Notes: a model not told the origin generated them from the sequence alone. Positions 13,860-20,591 are shown, counted from the stretch's first letter. The stretch: 24,565 nt of DNA from a bacterium (GCA_021781095.1 JAJXXM010000242.1:1-24565); one strand, 5' to 3'. Numbers and translations are program-made.

Positions 13860-14633
13860 CTATGCGAATTCCTTGCGTTCCTCGCGATAGTACGCCCGCA
13901 GCGCGATCCCGATGAACGCCACACTATAGCCAGCCAACCAGAGTGCGGCGAGCGGCCACGCTTCGCTCGTCGCACCGAGCGCGCCCCACGCGAGTTGCGC
14001 GAAGTGATAGGTCGGGAGATAGGGCGCAATGCTCTGCACGAATGACGGCAACTGTGCGAGCGGCACCAACATGCCCGAGGCGAATGCAAGCGGCAGCGTG
14101 ATGAGGTTGAGCACGGCGACCGCCGCGTTGAGCCCCACCAGGTAGCCGATCGCGAAGCCAAGGGCAATAAAGGGAAGGCTTCCCAAGAGAAGCCGCGCGA
14201 GCAGCAGCCCGAGCATCGGCAGCGGCATGCTGACGCCGCCGGCGAGACGCGCGAAGAGCACTAAGAGCAGCACCGCGATCCCACCGAACGCCATCGAGGC
14301 GATGAATTTTCCGGCGAAGTAGGCGAACGGCCGCAACGGCGCGGCGCGCATCAGTCGGGTGTTGCCGCTGCCGCGCTCGGCGGCGACGCTCGCGCCGAAC
14401 GAGAAGAGGGCGATCGTCATGACCGCGTAGGCCCCGAACGATGCGAGCAAATAGAGGCCGACCGTCGCGTTCATGTAGGGCTCGTTCGCCTGCGTCAGGC
14501 CGAAAAACGCATAGAACATGACCGGAAATGCAATCGAAGCGATCGAGAACCATGGATTTCGGAGCAAGCGAATGAACTCGACCTTGGTTTGGGCTCGCAA
14601 CATCGGCGCGAACGGCGCGATTTCAAGCGACAT
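13860..14633 (-). CDS. ABC-2 type transporter permease
   Basis: 257 residues with about six membrane helices: one near 27-47 (FSIASIAFPVMFYAFFGL), then helices near 58-78, 108-128, 140-165, 172-195 and 225-245. Both the layout and the late SGMLVPLAQLP segment are typical of ABC-2 permeases, which form homodimeric export channels for drugs, lipids or polysaccharides together with a separate ATPase. The start ATG at 14633 lies inside the end of the ATPase gene (11-base overlap), so the two proteins are made together and form one exporter. It is the last gene of the five-gene minus-strand operon. The substrate is unknown. The gene ends 20 bases from the convergent secreted-protein gene. Confidence 0.9.
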   Translation of the reverse strand: MSLEIAPFAPMLRAQTKVEFIRLLRNPWFSIASIAFPVMFYAFFGLTQANEPYMNATVGLYLLASFGAYAVMTIALFSFGASVAAERGSGNTRLMRAAPLRPFAYFAGKFIASMAFGGIAVLLLVLFARLAGGVSMPLPMLGLLLARLLLGSLPFIALGFAIGYLVGLNAAVAVLNLITLPLAFASGMLVPLAQLPSFVQSIAPYLPTYHFAQLAWGALGATSEAWPLAALWLAGYSVAFIGIALRAYYREERKEFA

Positions 14634-15504
14634 GTTTGTTCTCCCCTCCGGTCAACGCGAGGAAGGCCTCTTCCAGCGTCGCGCCGGTCACGTGCAGATT
14701 TTCAATACTGAGGTCGCGCGCGAACAACTCGCGCAGCAGCGCCTCGGGTGACTCGGTGAGAATCTCGTAGCGGTCGCCGTTGCGCGCGAAGCCGCGATCC
14801 TCCAGCGGCTCCGATGCGGTAAAACTCACGCGCTTGCGAGCGACGCGCGCCTTGACCTCGCTCGGGGTTCCGTCGGCGATGATATGCCCGCGGTCGATGA
14901 CCAACACGCGGTCGGCGACGGCATCGGCCTCTTCGAGATAGTGCGTGCTCATCAGCACGGTGCGCCCGCTCTTCGAGATACCGGCGATCGTCGCGAGCAG
15001 CGCTCGGCGCGCCTCTACGTCGAGCCCAACCGTCGGTTCGTCGAGCACCACGAGCTCGGGATTACCGCAGAGGGCGAGCGCGAAATAGAGACGCTGGAGC
15101 TGTCCGCCGGAGAGCCGAGCGATGCGCGTGCGCGAGCACTCGGCGATGCCGGCGAGATCGAGCAGCGCATCGACCGCTAACGGAGCGGGATAGTAGGTGC
15201 GGAAGAGTGCGAGCGCTTCGTCGACGCGCAGATACTCGGGGAGGCCCGAACTCTGCAGCATCGATCCGATTCGCGCGCGCACCCCGGGTTCGCGCGGAGA
15301 GCGCCCGAAGACCGATAGCGCGCCCGCGCTCGGGCGGCGCAGGCCGAGCAGGAGGGAGATCGCGGTCGTCTTTCCGGCGCCGTTCGGACCGAGAATCGCG
15401 ACGTTCTGACCGCGGGGGATGCGCAGATCGACTCCCTCGAGCGCAACGACTGACCCATAGCGCTTGCCGACCGCATCGAAGCGCACGACGTCGTCGGCGC
15501 TCAT
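14623..15504 (-). CDS. ABC transporter ATP-binding protein (CcmA/DrrA-type)
   Basis: 293 residues from the ATG at 15504, which is preceded by GGGGAG at 6 bases and overlaps the previous stop as ATGA. All ATPase motifs are present: Walker A GPNGAGKT at 39-46, the signature LSGGQLQR, Walker B LVVLDEPTVGLD and the switch histidine in STHYLEEADAVADRV. The C-terminal 70 residues form the small beta-rich domain typical of exporters of the DrrA/CcmA class. It powers the permease encoded by the next, overlapping gene. A longer reading from 15561 would add 19 residues that overlap the hydrolase gene and are unlikely to be used. Confidence 0.93.
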   Translation of the reverse strand: MSADDVVRFDAVGKRYGSVVALEGVDLRIPRGQNVAILGPNGAGKTTAISLLLGLRRPSAGALSVFGRSPREPGVRARIGSMLQSSGLPEYLRVDEALALFRTYYPAPLAVDALLDLAGIAECSRTRIARLSGGQLQRLYFALALCGNPELVVLDEPTVGLDVEARRALLATIAGISKSGRTVLMSTHYLEEADAVADRVLVIDRGHIIADGTPSEVKARVARKRVSFTASEPLEDRGFARNGDRYEILTESPEALLRELFARDLSIENLHVTGATLEEAFLALTGGENKHVA

Positions 15505-16517
15505 CGCGCGCTCCCCGTCGCCGGCAACGCTCGTGCGAGAAAGCGCCAGATCGATGTCCACGCTCGCTGTGCTGCGGCCGCGTCACCGACTTTGGTCCCG
15601 CCGAAATTCATCACCAGCCCGCCGAGGCGAGCGGAGACGACCGCCGATTGCGGTCCATTCATCGCGAAGAGGAAGAGATGTCCGGCATGCGGGTAGACGA
15701 TGCTGCGATCGGCGTAGTGATGGTGATGCGCTTTTAGATATCGCATCGCCATCGCGCACTGACGCGGCGAGTTCCACATCCGATCGTCGGCGCCCGCGAG
15801 GCAGAGCACCGGGCCATCGATACGCCCCAGATGAAAGAACGATTTCCGTACCTGCGCGGGATCGGCTGCGAGCGAGAGATCGTAGAGCTGGCGCAGATCG
15901 AGCGGCTCGCCTCGTTGAAACTGGATGCCGATCGCGGCGCTCGCCGCCGGCGAGACGGGAACGCACGGCAACGCTTTGCCGCGATAGCTCCACGAGCAAC
16001 CCGTGGGAATATTATTCGCGCCGAGCCCCATGAAGGCGACCGGCGAGGGAACGTCGGCGACGACGGCTTTGATGCCGGGATACGTCGATGCCGCGAGCAG
16101 CGCGAGCTCCCCGCCCTTCGAGCCGCCGAAAATGCCGATCTCCGCGGGATTGACATCGTTACGCGCGGCGACGGCGCGCAACGCGCGGCCGATCGTCTCC
16201 ACCGGCACGTCGACGAGATGCTTCGGGAGCCCGGGCAGCCCGAAATACGCTACCGTCACCGCGACGTAGCCGTGCGCGGCAAAGAACGGCGCGATCTGCG
16301 GCATCGTCGAGTTTCCGCCCTCGGATCCGCCGAGCAACAGCACCGCCGGGTGCCGCCCCGGCGTCGCGGGCACGCAGATCGTACCGACAAATGGAGCGCG
16401 AACGTCGCTGCAGCCGGCGGGAAGCGCGGCGCGAGCGGCGCGCGGCGCCGCCGACGCGATGAATGCTGCGAGGACGTTCATCGAAATGAACACGACGAGT
16501 GCGATGAGATGTTTCAT
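15501..16517 (-). CDS. Secreted alpha/beta hydrolase, BAAT C-terminal-like
   Basis: 338 residues. Residues 1-30 are a signal peptide (KHLIALVVFISMNVLAAFIA, Ala-rich cleavage region). The body is an alpha/beta hydrolase: GGSEGG with a downstream YFG-x-PGLP, the nucleophile in FGGSKGGELAL, an acid candidate in GADDRMW and the histidine in PHAGHLF. This order and the AYFG/GGELALL features match the C-terminal domain of bile-acid-CoA amino-acid transferase/acyl-CoA thioesterase proteins (BAAT_C) and dienelactone-hydrolase relatives. The true substrate is unknown, and export makes a CoA ester unlikely. The start ATG at 16517 overlaps the regulator's stop as ATGA, and its own stop overlaps the ABC ATPase start the same way, so it belongs firmly to the operon. 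Confidence 0.88.
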   Translation of the reverse strand: MKHLIALVVFISMNVLAAFIASAAPRAARAALPAGCSDVRAPFVGTICVPATPGRHPAVLLLGGSEGGNSTMPQIAPFFAAHGYVAVTVAYFGLPGLPKHLVDVPVETIGRALRAVAARNDVNPAEIGIFGGSKGGELALLAASTYPGIKAVVADVPSPVAFMGLGANNIPTGCSWSYRGKALPCVPVSPAASAAIGIQFQRGEPLDLRQLYDLSLAADPAQVRKSFFHLGRIDGPVLCLAGADDRMWNSPRQCAMAMRYLKAHHHHYADRSIVYPHAGHLFLFAMNGPQSAVVSARLGGLVMNFGGTKVGDAAAAQRAWTSIWRFLARALPATGSAR

Positions 16518-16798
16518 GATTGCGATCCCTTTTCCAGAAGTGATTGTAACGAACGAACGTGGGCGATCATCCGCTCGCGTCCGAGCGGGGTAAGGCGATA
16601 GCGTGAGTGCGGGCGCCGATCCACGAAACTCTTCTCTTCCTCGACGTAGCCGCTCTCGACGAGTTTCCCGAGATGCGCGCTGAGGTTGCCGTTGGTCGTG
16701 CCGACCGATTTTTGCAGCTCGCTGAAACTCGCCCATGTCGAGCCGAGCAACTCCGCGACGATTGCGAGACGAATCTTAGAGAGCAAGAGATCGTCCAT
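16514..16798 (-). CDS. Winged-helix transcriptional regulator
   Basis: 94 residues, essentially a single winged helix-turn-helix domain of the MarR/PadR-like HTH_27 type. An N-terminal helix (LLSKIRLAIVAELL) is followed by the helix pair FSELQKSVGTTNGNLSAHLGKL and a wing with RRPHSRYRLTPLGRE, then a C-terminal dimer helix. It is the second gene of the operon: its ATG shares one base with the preceding stop (TAATG), and its stop overlaps the hydrolase start. The obvious target is the perfect palindrome 17415-17428 at the operon's own promoter, giving negative autoregulation. The signal it senses is unknown and no ligand domain is present. Confidence 0.88.
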   Translation of the reverse strand: MDDLLLSKIRLAIVAELLGSTWASFSELQKSVGTTNGNLSAHLGKLVESGYVEEEKSFVDRRPHSRYRLTPLGRERMIAHVRSLQSLLEKGSQS

Positions 16799-17382
16799 TA
16801 CTCGTGCGCGCGCGATACCGCGAGCATTTCAACGGCGCCGAAACCGGCGTAGCCGACGAGCATTCCCGCGGAGAGCGTGTAGCCGGCATACTCGGGCCGA
16901 AGGTTGGCAATCAACAGCGAGAGCAGCAAGATGATGCCGCCGCCGCGCGCGCGGCGATTCCCATGCGCGGCGATATAGAAGAGCACGATGCTCGCCGCGA
17001 AGGTCCAGATCGCCCCTAGCCCGATCGCGCCGAAGAGATTCGGGCCGAAGATCTCGATGATGAAGGTAAAGAAGGTGACCCCCATCGCGACCTTGAGGAC
17101 GGCGAGGAATTCGCGATCCAAAAAGGTCACGCGCTGCTCCCGGGCGCTCCGTCCCCGCCAGATCGAAAAGCCGACGGCGAATGCCGCGGCGATCCAGCCG
17201 ATCCAGATGCTGGCCACGGGAGCCCGATGGTCGCTGATGAGCTGCCAGCTCAGCGACATGATCGCCGAGACGAGCCCCCACACGATAAAGTACTCCGCCC
17301 CGACATTGAGACGGGTTGATGTGCGCTCGACGATACGGTCGACCATCGCCAGGTGCTCGCGAGCCTCGGAACCTTCGATCAT
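16798..17382 (-). CDS. Integral membrane protein, first gene of regulator-exporter operon
   Basis: 194 residues. The first 27 are charged and soluble (REHLAMVDRIVERTSTRL), followed by about six hydrophobic helices (near 30-48, 56-74, 92-112, 117-140, 148-160, 166-186). I do not recognise a named family, but membrane proteins of this shape often precede a small winged-helix regulator gene. It might act as the membrane sensor that controls the regulator by direct contact; this is inference. The promoter is 46 bases upstream with -35 TTGACG, 17-base spacing and -10 TATAAC. GGAG at about 17396-17393 (reading GGAGAAATTGGG before the ATG) is the likely ribosome site. Confidence 0.8.
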   Translation of the reverse strand: MIEGSEAREHLAMVDRIVERTSTRLNVGAEYFIVWGLVSAIMSLSWQLISDHRAPVASIWIGWIAAAFAVGFSIWRGRSAREQRVTFLDREFLAVLKVAMGVTFFTFIIEIFGPNLFGAIGLGAIWTFAASIVLFYIAAHGNRRARGGGIILLLSLLIANLRPEYAGYTLSAGMLVGYAGFGAVEMLAVSRAHE

Positions 17383-17414
17383 CCCAATTTCTCCGTTTCA
17401 GATTAGTTTGTTTT

Positions 17415-17456
17415 CTAGACTAGTCTAGTTATACAGAACCGCCTGGCTCCCGTCAA
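17415..17456 (-). promoter_or_regulatory. Promoter and palindromic operator of minus-strand operon
   Basis: On the minus strand TTGACG (17456-17451), exactly 17 bases, and TATAAC (17433-17428) form a near-consensus sigma70 promoter. Immediately downstream, at the expected start of transcription, lies the perfect 14-bp palindrome CTAGACTAGTCTAG (17415-17428), sharing one base with the -10 box. A repressor bound there would block initiation. The winged-helix protein encoded second in this operon is the natural candidate. The promoter is back-to-back with that of rplU; the two -35 boxes are 15 bases apart. Confidence 0.75.
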
Positions 17457-17471
17457 CCCCCTGGGGAGTCG

Positions 17472-17500
17472 TTGACAGGGCTCACCGGTTCCGGTAAAGT
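17472..17500 (+). promoter_or_regulatory. rplU promoter, leaderless arrangement
   Basis: A perfect -35 TTGACA (17472-17477), a 17-base spacer and TAAAGT (17495-17500) as -10. The rplU ATG at 17510 begins 9 bases after the -10 box, so the mRNA would start within about 0-3 bases of the start codon. No purine-rich ribosome site exists in CCCATAGTT before the ATG. Confidence 0.65.
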
Positions 17501-17509
17501 CCCATAGTT

Positions 17510-17824
17510 ATGTACGCAGTTATCGAGAGCGGCGGGAAGCAATACCGCGTCGCTGAAGGCGATATTATTCGCACGGATCTCATCGAAACCGAAGTAGGTG
17601 CGGATGTCACCTTCGATCGCGTCGTGCTCGCCGGTTCCGGCGCCGACGTCAAGATCGGCACCCCGGTGCTCAGCGGTGCGAGCGTGGTCGGCACGGTGCT
17701 TCGCCAGGCGAAAGACAAGAAGATTCTCGTCTTCCGCTACAAACCGAAGAAGCGCGTCCGTAAGCTGATCGGCCACCGCCAGCGCTTTGCCGAGGTAAAG
17801 ATCACCAAGATCAACCTCGCGTAG
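17510..17824 (+). CDS. rplU: Large-subunit ribosomal protein bL21
   Basis: 104 residues, normal for bL21, which binds 23S rRNA in the large subunit. It opens with MYAVIESGGKQYRV, the family hallmark, has GTPVLSGASV-x-G-T-V in the middle and ends with the basic YKPKKRVRKLIGHRQ segment followed by a V-K-I-T-x-I end. It is the first gene of a plus-strand unit with prp 7 bases downstream. The transcript appears leaderless. In many bacteria rplU is followed by prp and rpmA, but here rpmA (bL27) is not next. Confidence 0.97.
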   Translation: MYAVIESGGKQYRVAEGDIIRTDLIETEVGADVTFDRVVLAGSGADVKIGTPVLSGASVVGTVLRQAKDKKILVFRYKPKKRVRKLIGHRQRFAEVKITKINLA

Positions 17825-17831
17825 GAGCGGC

Positions 17832-18173
17832 GTGCTCCGCGTTACGTTTTACGAGGACAGCCGGCACCGGCTGTCCTCGTTCGTTGCCGAGGGACATACC
17901 GAGCTCGCCGAGCACGGCGAGGATATCGTCTGCGCGGCGATCTCGGCGATTCTCCAGGCGGCCCGGCTCGGGCTCGAGCAACACGCCGCGGCGAAGCTCG
18001 TGGTTCGACAGCAGAGCGGGGATATGGAGCTCACCATCGCTCCCGAGGAGCGCGAGCGCGAAGACGTGCTGGCGATCCTGAGCACCGCGCTGCTCGCCTG
18101 CTCCGCGATCGCCGGGCAGTATCCCGATGCCGTCACCGTGCGCCGCGAAACTGAATCGTCCATCGGGCAGTAG
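17832..18173 (+). CDS. prp: Ribosomal-processing cysteine protease Prp
   Basis: 113 residues of the Prp family (formerly YsxB), which in Firmicutes and relatives removes an N-terminal extension from ribosomal protein bL27. The catalytic pair is visible at its expected spacing: His 22 in EGHTELAEHG and Cys 34 in EDIVCAAISAIL. Full length. The start is GTG at 17832 with GGAG a few bases upstream, overlapping the rplU stop region. The substrate gene rpmA would normally follow but is not in the window, so it must be elsewhere if the processing system is complete. Codons 7-17 contain a 14-bp perfect inverted repeat, described separately, that could limit translation or transcription of this gene relative to rplU. 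Confidence 0.93.
   Translation: MLRVTFYEDSRHRLSSFVAEGHTELAEHGEDIVCAAISAILQAARLGLEQHAAAKLVVRQQSGDMELTIAPEEREREDVLAILSTALLACSAIAGQYPDAVTVRRETESSIGQ
17851..17880 (+). promoter_or_regulatory. 14-bp perfect hairpin within start of prp
   Basis: ACGAGGACAGCCGG (17851-17864) and CCGGCTGTCCTCGT (17867-17880) are exact inverted copies around a 2-base centre CA, so RNA could form a GC-rich stem of 13 bp with a 4-base loop. It begins 19 bases after the prp start codon and is preceded by TTTT. No T-run follows, so it is not a normal terminator. Position and stability suggest a roadblock or an RNA-processing or attenuation element between rplU and prp. Confidence 0.6.
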
Positions 18174-18203
18174 TGAAGCGATGTCCGTTAGAAAGGGTAC
18201 GTC

Positions 18204-18428
18204 ATGACCGATTCATTGCATCAACACCCTGATACTCCATCGAACCAACCCGACGATAACGAGCTTGGGAAGGCGTTGCTCGTCGGCGTGCTCGGCGGGG
18301 TGCTCTCAGCAGTCGGTTACGTGATCTACCGTCGCCTGCCCGACGAGCAGCGCGACCGCCTGCACGACCAGGTCCGCACCGTCGTCAGCGCGCGCATCAA
18401 CGATCTCCGGCAGAACTTTAATCTTTAG
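18204..18428 (+). CDS. Small single-pass membrane protein of unknown function
   Basis: 74 residues. A polar, Asp/Pro/Asn-rich N-terminus (1-21) is followed by one membrane helix (KALLVGVLGGVLSAVGYVIY, about 23-42) and a charged helical tail (RLPDEQRDRLHDQVRTVVSARIND). The Gly-rich helix is reminiscent of small YtxH-like envelope proteins, but I cannot assign a family. The start at 18204 has AGAAAGGG about 8 bases upstream. It occupies the place where rpmA follows prp in other genomes but is not bL27. It converges with the TatA-like gene, and their last 11 bases overlap. Confidence 0.7.
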   Translation: MTDSLHQHPDTPSNQPDDNELGKALLVGVLGGVLSAVGYVIYRRLPDEQRDRLHDQVRTVVSARINDLRQNFNL

Positions 18429-18663
18429 GAGCCGCGGGCTCTTCGTGCGGTAGCGCCGCCGGCGCCGGGCTCGGCGGCGCGGGCGGAGCCTGCTCCTGTG
18501 CGGCATCGGCAGCCCGCTCCATCTCCGCGACGAAATTCGCCGAAGCATTCTGGAGGTCGCGCGTCACCTTCCCGAACTGACGCATCATGCCGGGAAGTTT
18601 GTCGGGACCGAAAAGCAGGAGGGCCAGCACGCTGATGACCGCGATATCGGGAACGGAAAACAT
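18418..18663 (-). CDS. Twin-arginine translocase subunit, TatA/TatB-like
   Basis: 81 residues. An N-terminal membrane helix (PDIAVISVLALLLFG) leads into FGPDKLPGMMRQFGKV, the FGPxKLP hinge and amphipathic helix diagnostic of the TatA/B/E family, and then an Ala/Pro-rich acidic tail. TatA forms the pore and TatB the receptor of the Tat system, which exports folded, often cofactor-bearing proteins. The sequence alone does not separate TatA from TatB, and no tatC is in the window. The ATG at 18663 is chosen because the protein then begins MFSVPDI, right for the family, although the GGGAG before it is too close to be ideal. An upstream GGAGGAGG lies 14-20 bases away. Confidence 0.85.
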   Translation of the reverse strand: MFSVPDIAVISVLALLLFGPDKLPGMMRQFGKVTRDLQNASANFVAEMERAADAAQEQAPPAPPSPAPAALPHEEPAAPKD

Positions 18664-18701
18664 CTCCCGGGGATGATTCGGCAGGCCTCCTCCCACGACC
18701 C

Positions 18702-19193
18702 GTGCAAGCAAGCGACTCCAATACCGTGAAGATTATTTACACGCGCGGCAACCGCGAGGAGACGCTCGCTTCGCTGGGCACCTTACGCAAGGTTCTCAAC
18801 CGCTTCGTGCGCCGCCGCGTGTTCTACGAGATCAGCAGCCGGAGCCGGCGAGAGCACGAATTTTTCTCCGCCAAGGACACTTTTACGGTCGGGGCGATCG
18901 AAGTGAGCAACCGCGAACACTTGCAGATCCTCATCTTCGACGCGCGCAAACACGAACGATCGATCGAGATCATCAACCCGCAGGCGATGCGCATTTACGA
19001 CGAAGCCCCCGATCGCAATTTCGCGGTCTCGTTCGTCTGCGAAAACGGAGATTTCGAAACCCGCGTCTACCTGCGCGAAGAGGGCGCAGACGAGACGCTT
19101 CCCCCCGAGGGCGAAGGGCTCGAGCGCATCTCGTTGCCGCAGTTATTCGATTACATTCGCGACATCACGACGGTGGAAAGAACTACAACTTAA
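18702..19193 (+). CDS. Conserved-looking protein of unknown function
   Basis: Up to 163 residues from the GTG at 18702; a GTG at 18726 would give a protein beginning VKIIYTRGNREET, which also looks natural. It appears soluble and alpha/beta, with a basic N-terminal half (LRKVLNRFVRRRVFYEISSRSRREHEFF) and an acidic C-terminal end. No signal peptide, membrane helix or familiar motif is seen. Codon use fits the GC-rich core genes, so it is probably a real resident gene. It is divergent from the TatA-like gene, and its last 11 bases overlap the convergent Clp-N-like gene. No function can be assigned. Confidence 0.65.
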   Translation: MQASDSNTVKIIYTRGNREETLASLGTLRKVLNRFVRRRVFYEISSRSRREHEFFSAKDTFTVGAIEVSNREHLQILIFDARKHERSIEIINPQAMRIYDEAPDRNFAVSFVCENGDFETRVYLREEGADETLPPEGEGLERISLPQLFDYIRDITTVERTTT

Positions 19194-19779
19194 AGAGCGC
19201 GTCGGTCACTTTCCCGGGCTCGACGCGCAACTGCGCGAGCACGCCCGGCGAGCGTACCGCCTCGGCGGCGAACCCGATCCCGATATGCTGCGGCATCAGG
19301 CGCCCGTCGGCGCGACGCGCACCTTCGGTGAAAATCGCGAACGCTTCGTGGCTGAGCCAGATGCGTTCGTCGCCCTCTCCGCAGGTGAAGGCCAGCGTAT
19401 CGTATCGTTGCATCGGCGGCGGCTCGCCGCGACTGCTCGCGGGCTCGGCGACCGGGTCGGCGACTCCGCGCGGATCTTCGAGTGCGTCCTCCCGCTTGGT
19501 CGCGCGCATGCCCTCGCCGAACGTCGCTTGATTCGCCTCGGCGGCAGCGGCGAGCGCGCGCGCGCGTTCGGCTTTCCGTACTTCGAAGAGCCCGTCGAGC
19601 TTCGCACGATCGATCACATCCGCGAGCGCGGCACCGACCACCGGGTCGTCCATCAGCGCGAGTAACAGGGCGTAGGAGCTCACGAATCGTTCGCCCATCC
19701 GCTTGGCATGAGCGGCAGCGCCGCGCATGAGTGTGAAGAGCTCGTCGGAGATTGGAAGTTGGTCCTGCGCTTCGGGCAT
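19183..19779 (-). CDS. Clp N-terminal repeat-like protein without ATPase
   Basis: 198 residues. Two segments resemble the paired Clp_N repeats of ClpA/ClpC (pattern: helix, short linker, LLLALL-x-DP, helix). The first is at about 18-62 (AAAHAKRMGERFVSSYALLLALMDDPVV), the second at about 140-198 (HEAFAIFTEGARRA, later GVLAQLRVEPGKV). They are separated by a charged, probably disordered linker of about 70 residues. Clp N domains bind adaptors and substrates of the Clp protease. A stand-alone version without AAA+ modules, as in ClpS-like or plant ClpT proteins, may modulate ClpC/ClpP; this is inference from fold-level similarity. The start is the ATG at 19779 without a clear ribosome site. It sits divergently next to trmD, where rimM or rpsP would be usual. 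Confidence 0.55.
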   Translation of the reverse strand: MPEAQDQLPISDELFTLMRGAAAHAKRMGERFVSSYALLLALMDDPVVGAALADVIDRAKLDGLFEVRKAERARALAAAAEANQATFGEGMRATKREDALEDPRGVADPVAEPASSRGEPPPMQRYDTLAFTCGEGDERIWLSHEAFAIFTEGARRADGRLMPQHIGIGFAAEAVRSPGVLAQLRVEPGKVTDALFKL

Positions 19780-19835
19780 ACGCGGCGCACTTTGCGCGTA
19801 GATGCCGCCGCACCTCTCGTGCCGAAAGAGGCGAG

Positions 19836-20522
19836 GTGCTCGCCATCGACGTCATCACGCTCTTTCCGGAGGTCTTCGCACCCTACGTCGGCCTCTCTAT
19901 TATCGGCCGCGCGGTCGAGGCGGGGCTCGTCGAGATTCGCTATCACCACTTGCTCGACGCCCTCGAGGGGCGCGAACGCGCCGACGACGCCCCCTTCGGC
20001 GGGGGTGCCGGAATGGTGATGCGGCTCGCCCCCATCGCTCGCTCTCTCGATGCGATCCTTGCCGGAGCCCAGGAGAGCGCCGAAGAGCGTCTGCTGCTCC
20101 TACCCTCGCCGAGCGGCGCCCGCTTCACCCAGGGCACCGCCAGGCGCTTTGTGGGCTATCGTCGGCTCGTCTTCATCTGCGGGCACTACGAGGGCATCGA
20201 CGAACGCCTCGGCGCCCTCTATCCCCTCGAGGAGTTCTCGCTCGGCGATTTCGTGCTGACCGGCGGCGAGTTGCCGGCGCTCGCCGCAATCGACGCGACC
20301 GTTCGGCTCATCGAGGGAGCGCTACGGGAGGAGTCGCGCGAGCAAGAATCCTTCTCGGAGGATCTGCTCGACTACCCGAGCTACACGCGCCCCGCCCGCT
20401 TCCGCGGGGTCGACGTTCCCGAGGTCCTGCTCTCGGGGGATCACGCCCGGATCGCCGAGTGGCGGCGCGAGGAATCCCGCCGCCGCACCCGAGAGCGCCG
20501 TCCGGAGTTGCAGGGGGAGTGA
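19836..20522 (+). CDS. trmD: tRNA (guanine-N1)-methyltransferase TrmD
   Basis: 228 residues. TrmD methylates G37 next to the anticodon using S-adenosylmethionine, preventing +1 frameshifts. Visible hallmarks are IDVITLFPEVF at the start, DDAPFGGGAGMVM at about 50-62, the trefoil-knot cofactor site FICGHYEGIDER followed by LGDFVLTGGELPAL, and the C-terminal YTRPARFRGVDVPEVLLSGDH. I use the GTG at 19836: AAAGAGG lies 5 bases before it and the protein then starts as usual for the family. The frame is open further upstream with no family sequence. The divergent neighbour is the Clp-N-like gene, and rplS follows 69 bases downstream as in many bacteria. The usual upstream partners rpsP and rimM are not here. 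Confidence 0.96.
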   Translation: MLAIDVITLFPEVFAPYVGLSIIGRAVEAGLVEIRYHHLLDALEGRERADDAPFGGGAGMVMRLAPIARSLDAILAGAQESAEERLLLLPSPSGARFTQGTARRFVGYRRLVFICGHYEGIDERLGALYPLEEFSLGDFVLTGGELPALAAIDATVRLIEGALREESREQESFSEDLLDYPSYTRPARFRGVDVPEVLLSGDHARIAEWRREESRRRTRERRPELQGE

Positions 20523-20567
20523 GCCCGTGATATAGTCCGGGGGTTGTCTCGGCGCACGAGTGCGCCG
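20508..20567 (+). promoter_or_regulatory. rplS promoter and leader hairpin
   Basis: TTGCAG (20508-20513), 17 bases, and TATAGT (20531-20536) form a probable promoter overlapping the end of trmD. The leader then contains CGGCGCAC (20550-20557) and GTGCGCCG (20560-20567), an exact inverted repeat able to form a 7-bp stem with loop CGAG, 24 bases before the rplS ATG. L19 leaders that bind the protein are known in some phyla. Whether this small hairpin is one is unknown. Confidence 0.5.
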
Positions 20568-20591
20568 CTCTATTGTTACGGACAGGATGCC

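Noticed and set aside
18204..18428. bL27 (rpmA) expected after prp
   Set aside because: The 74-residue product has a membrane helix and none of the bL27 motifs.
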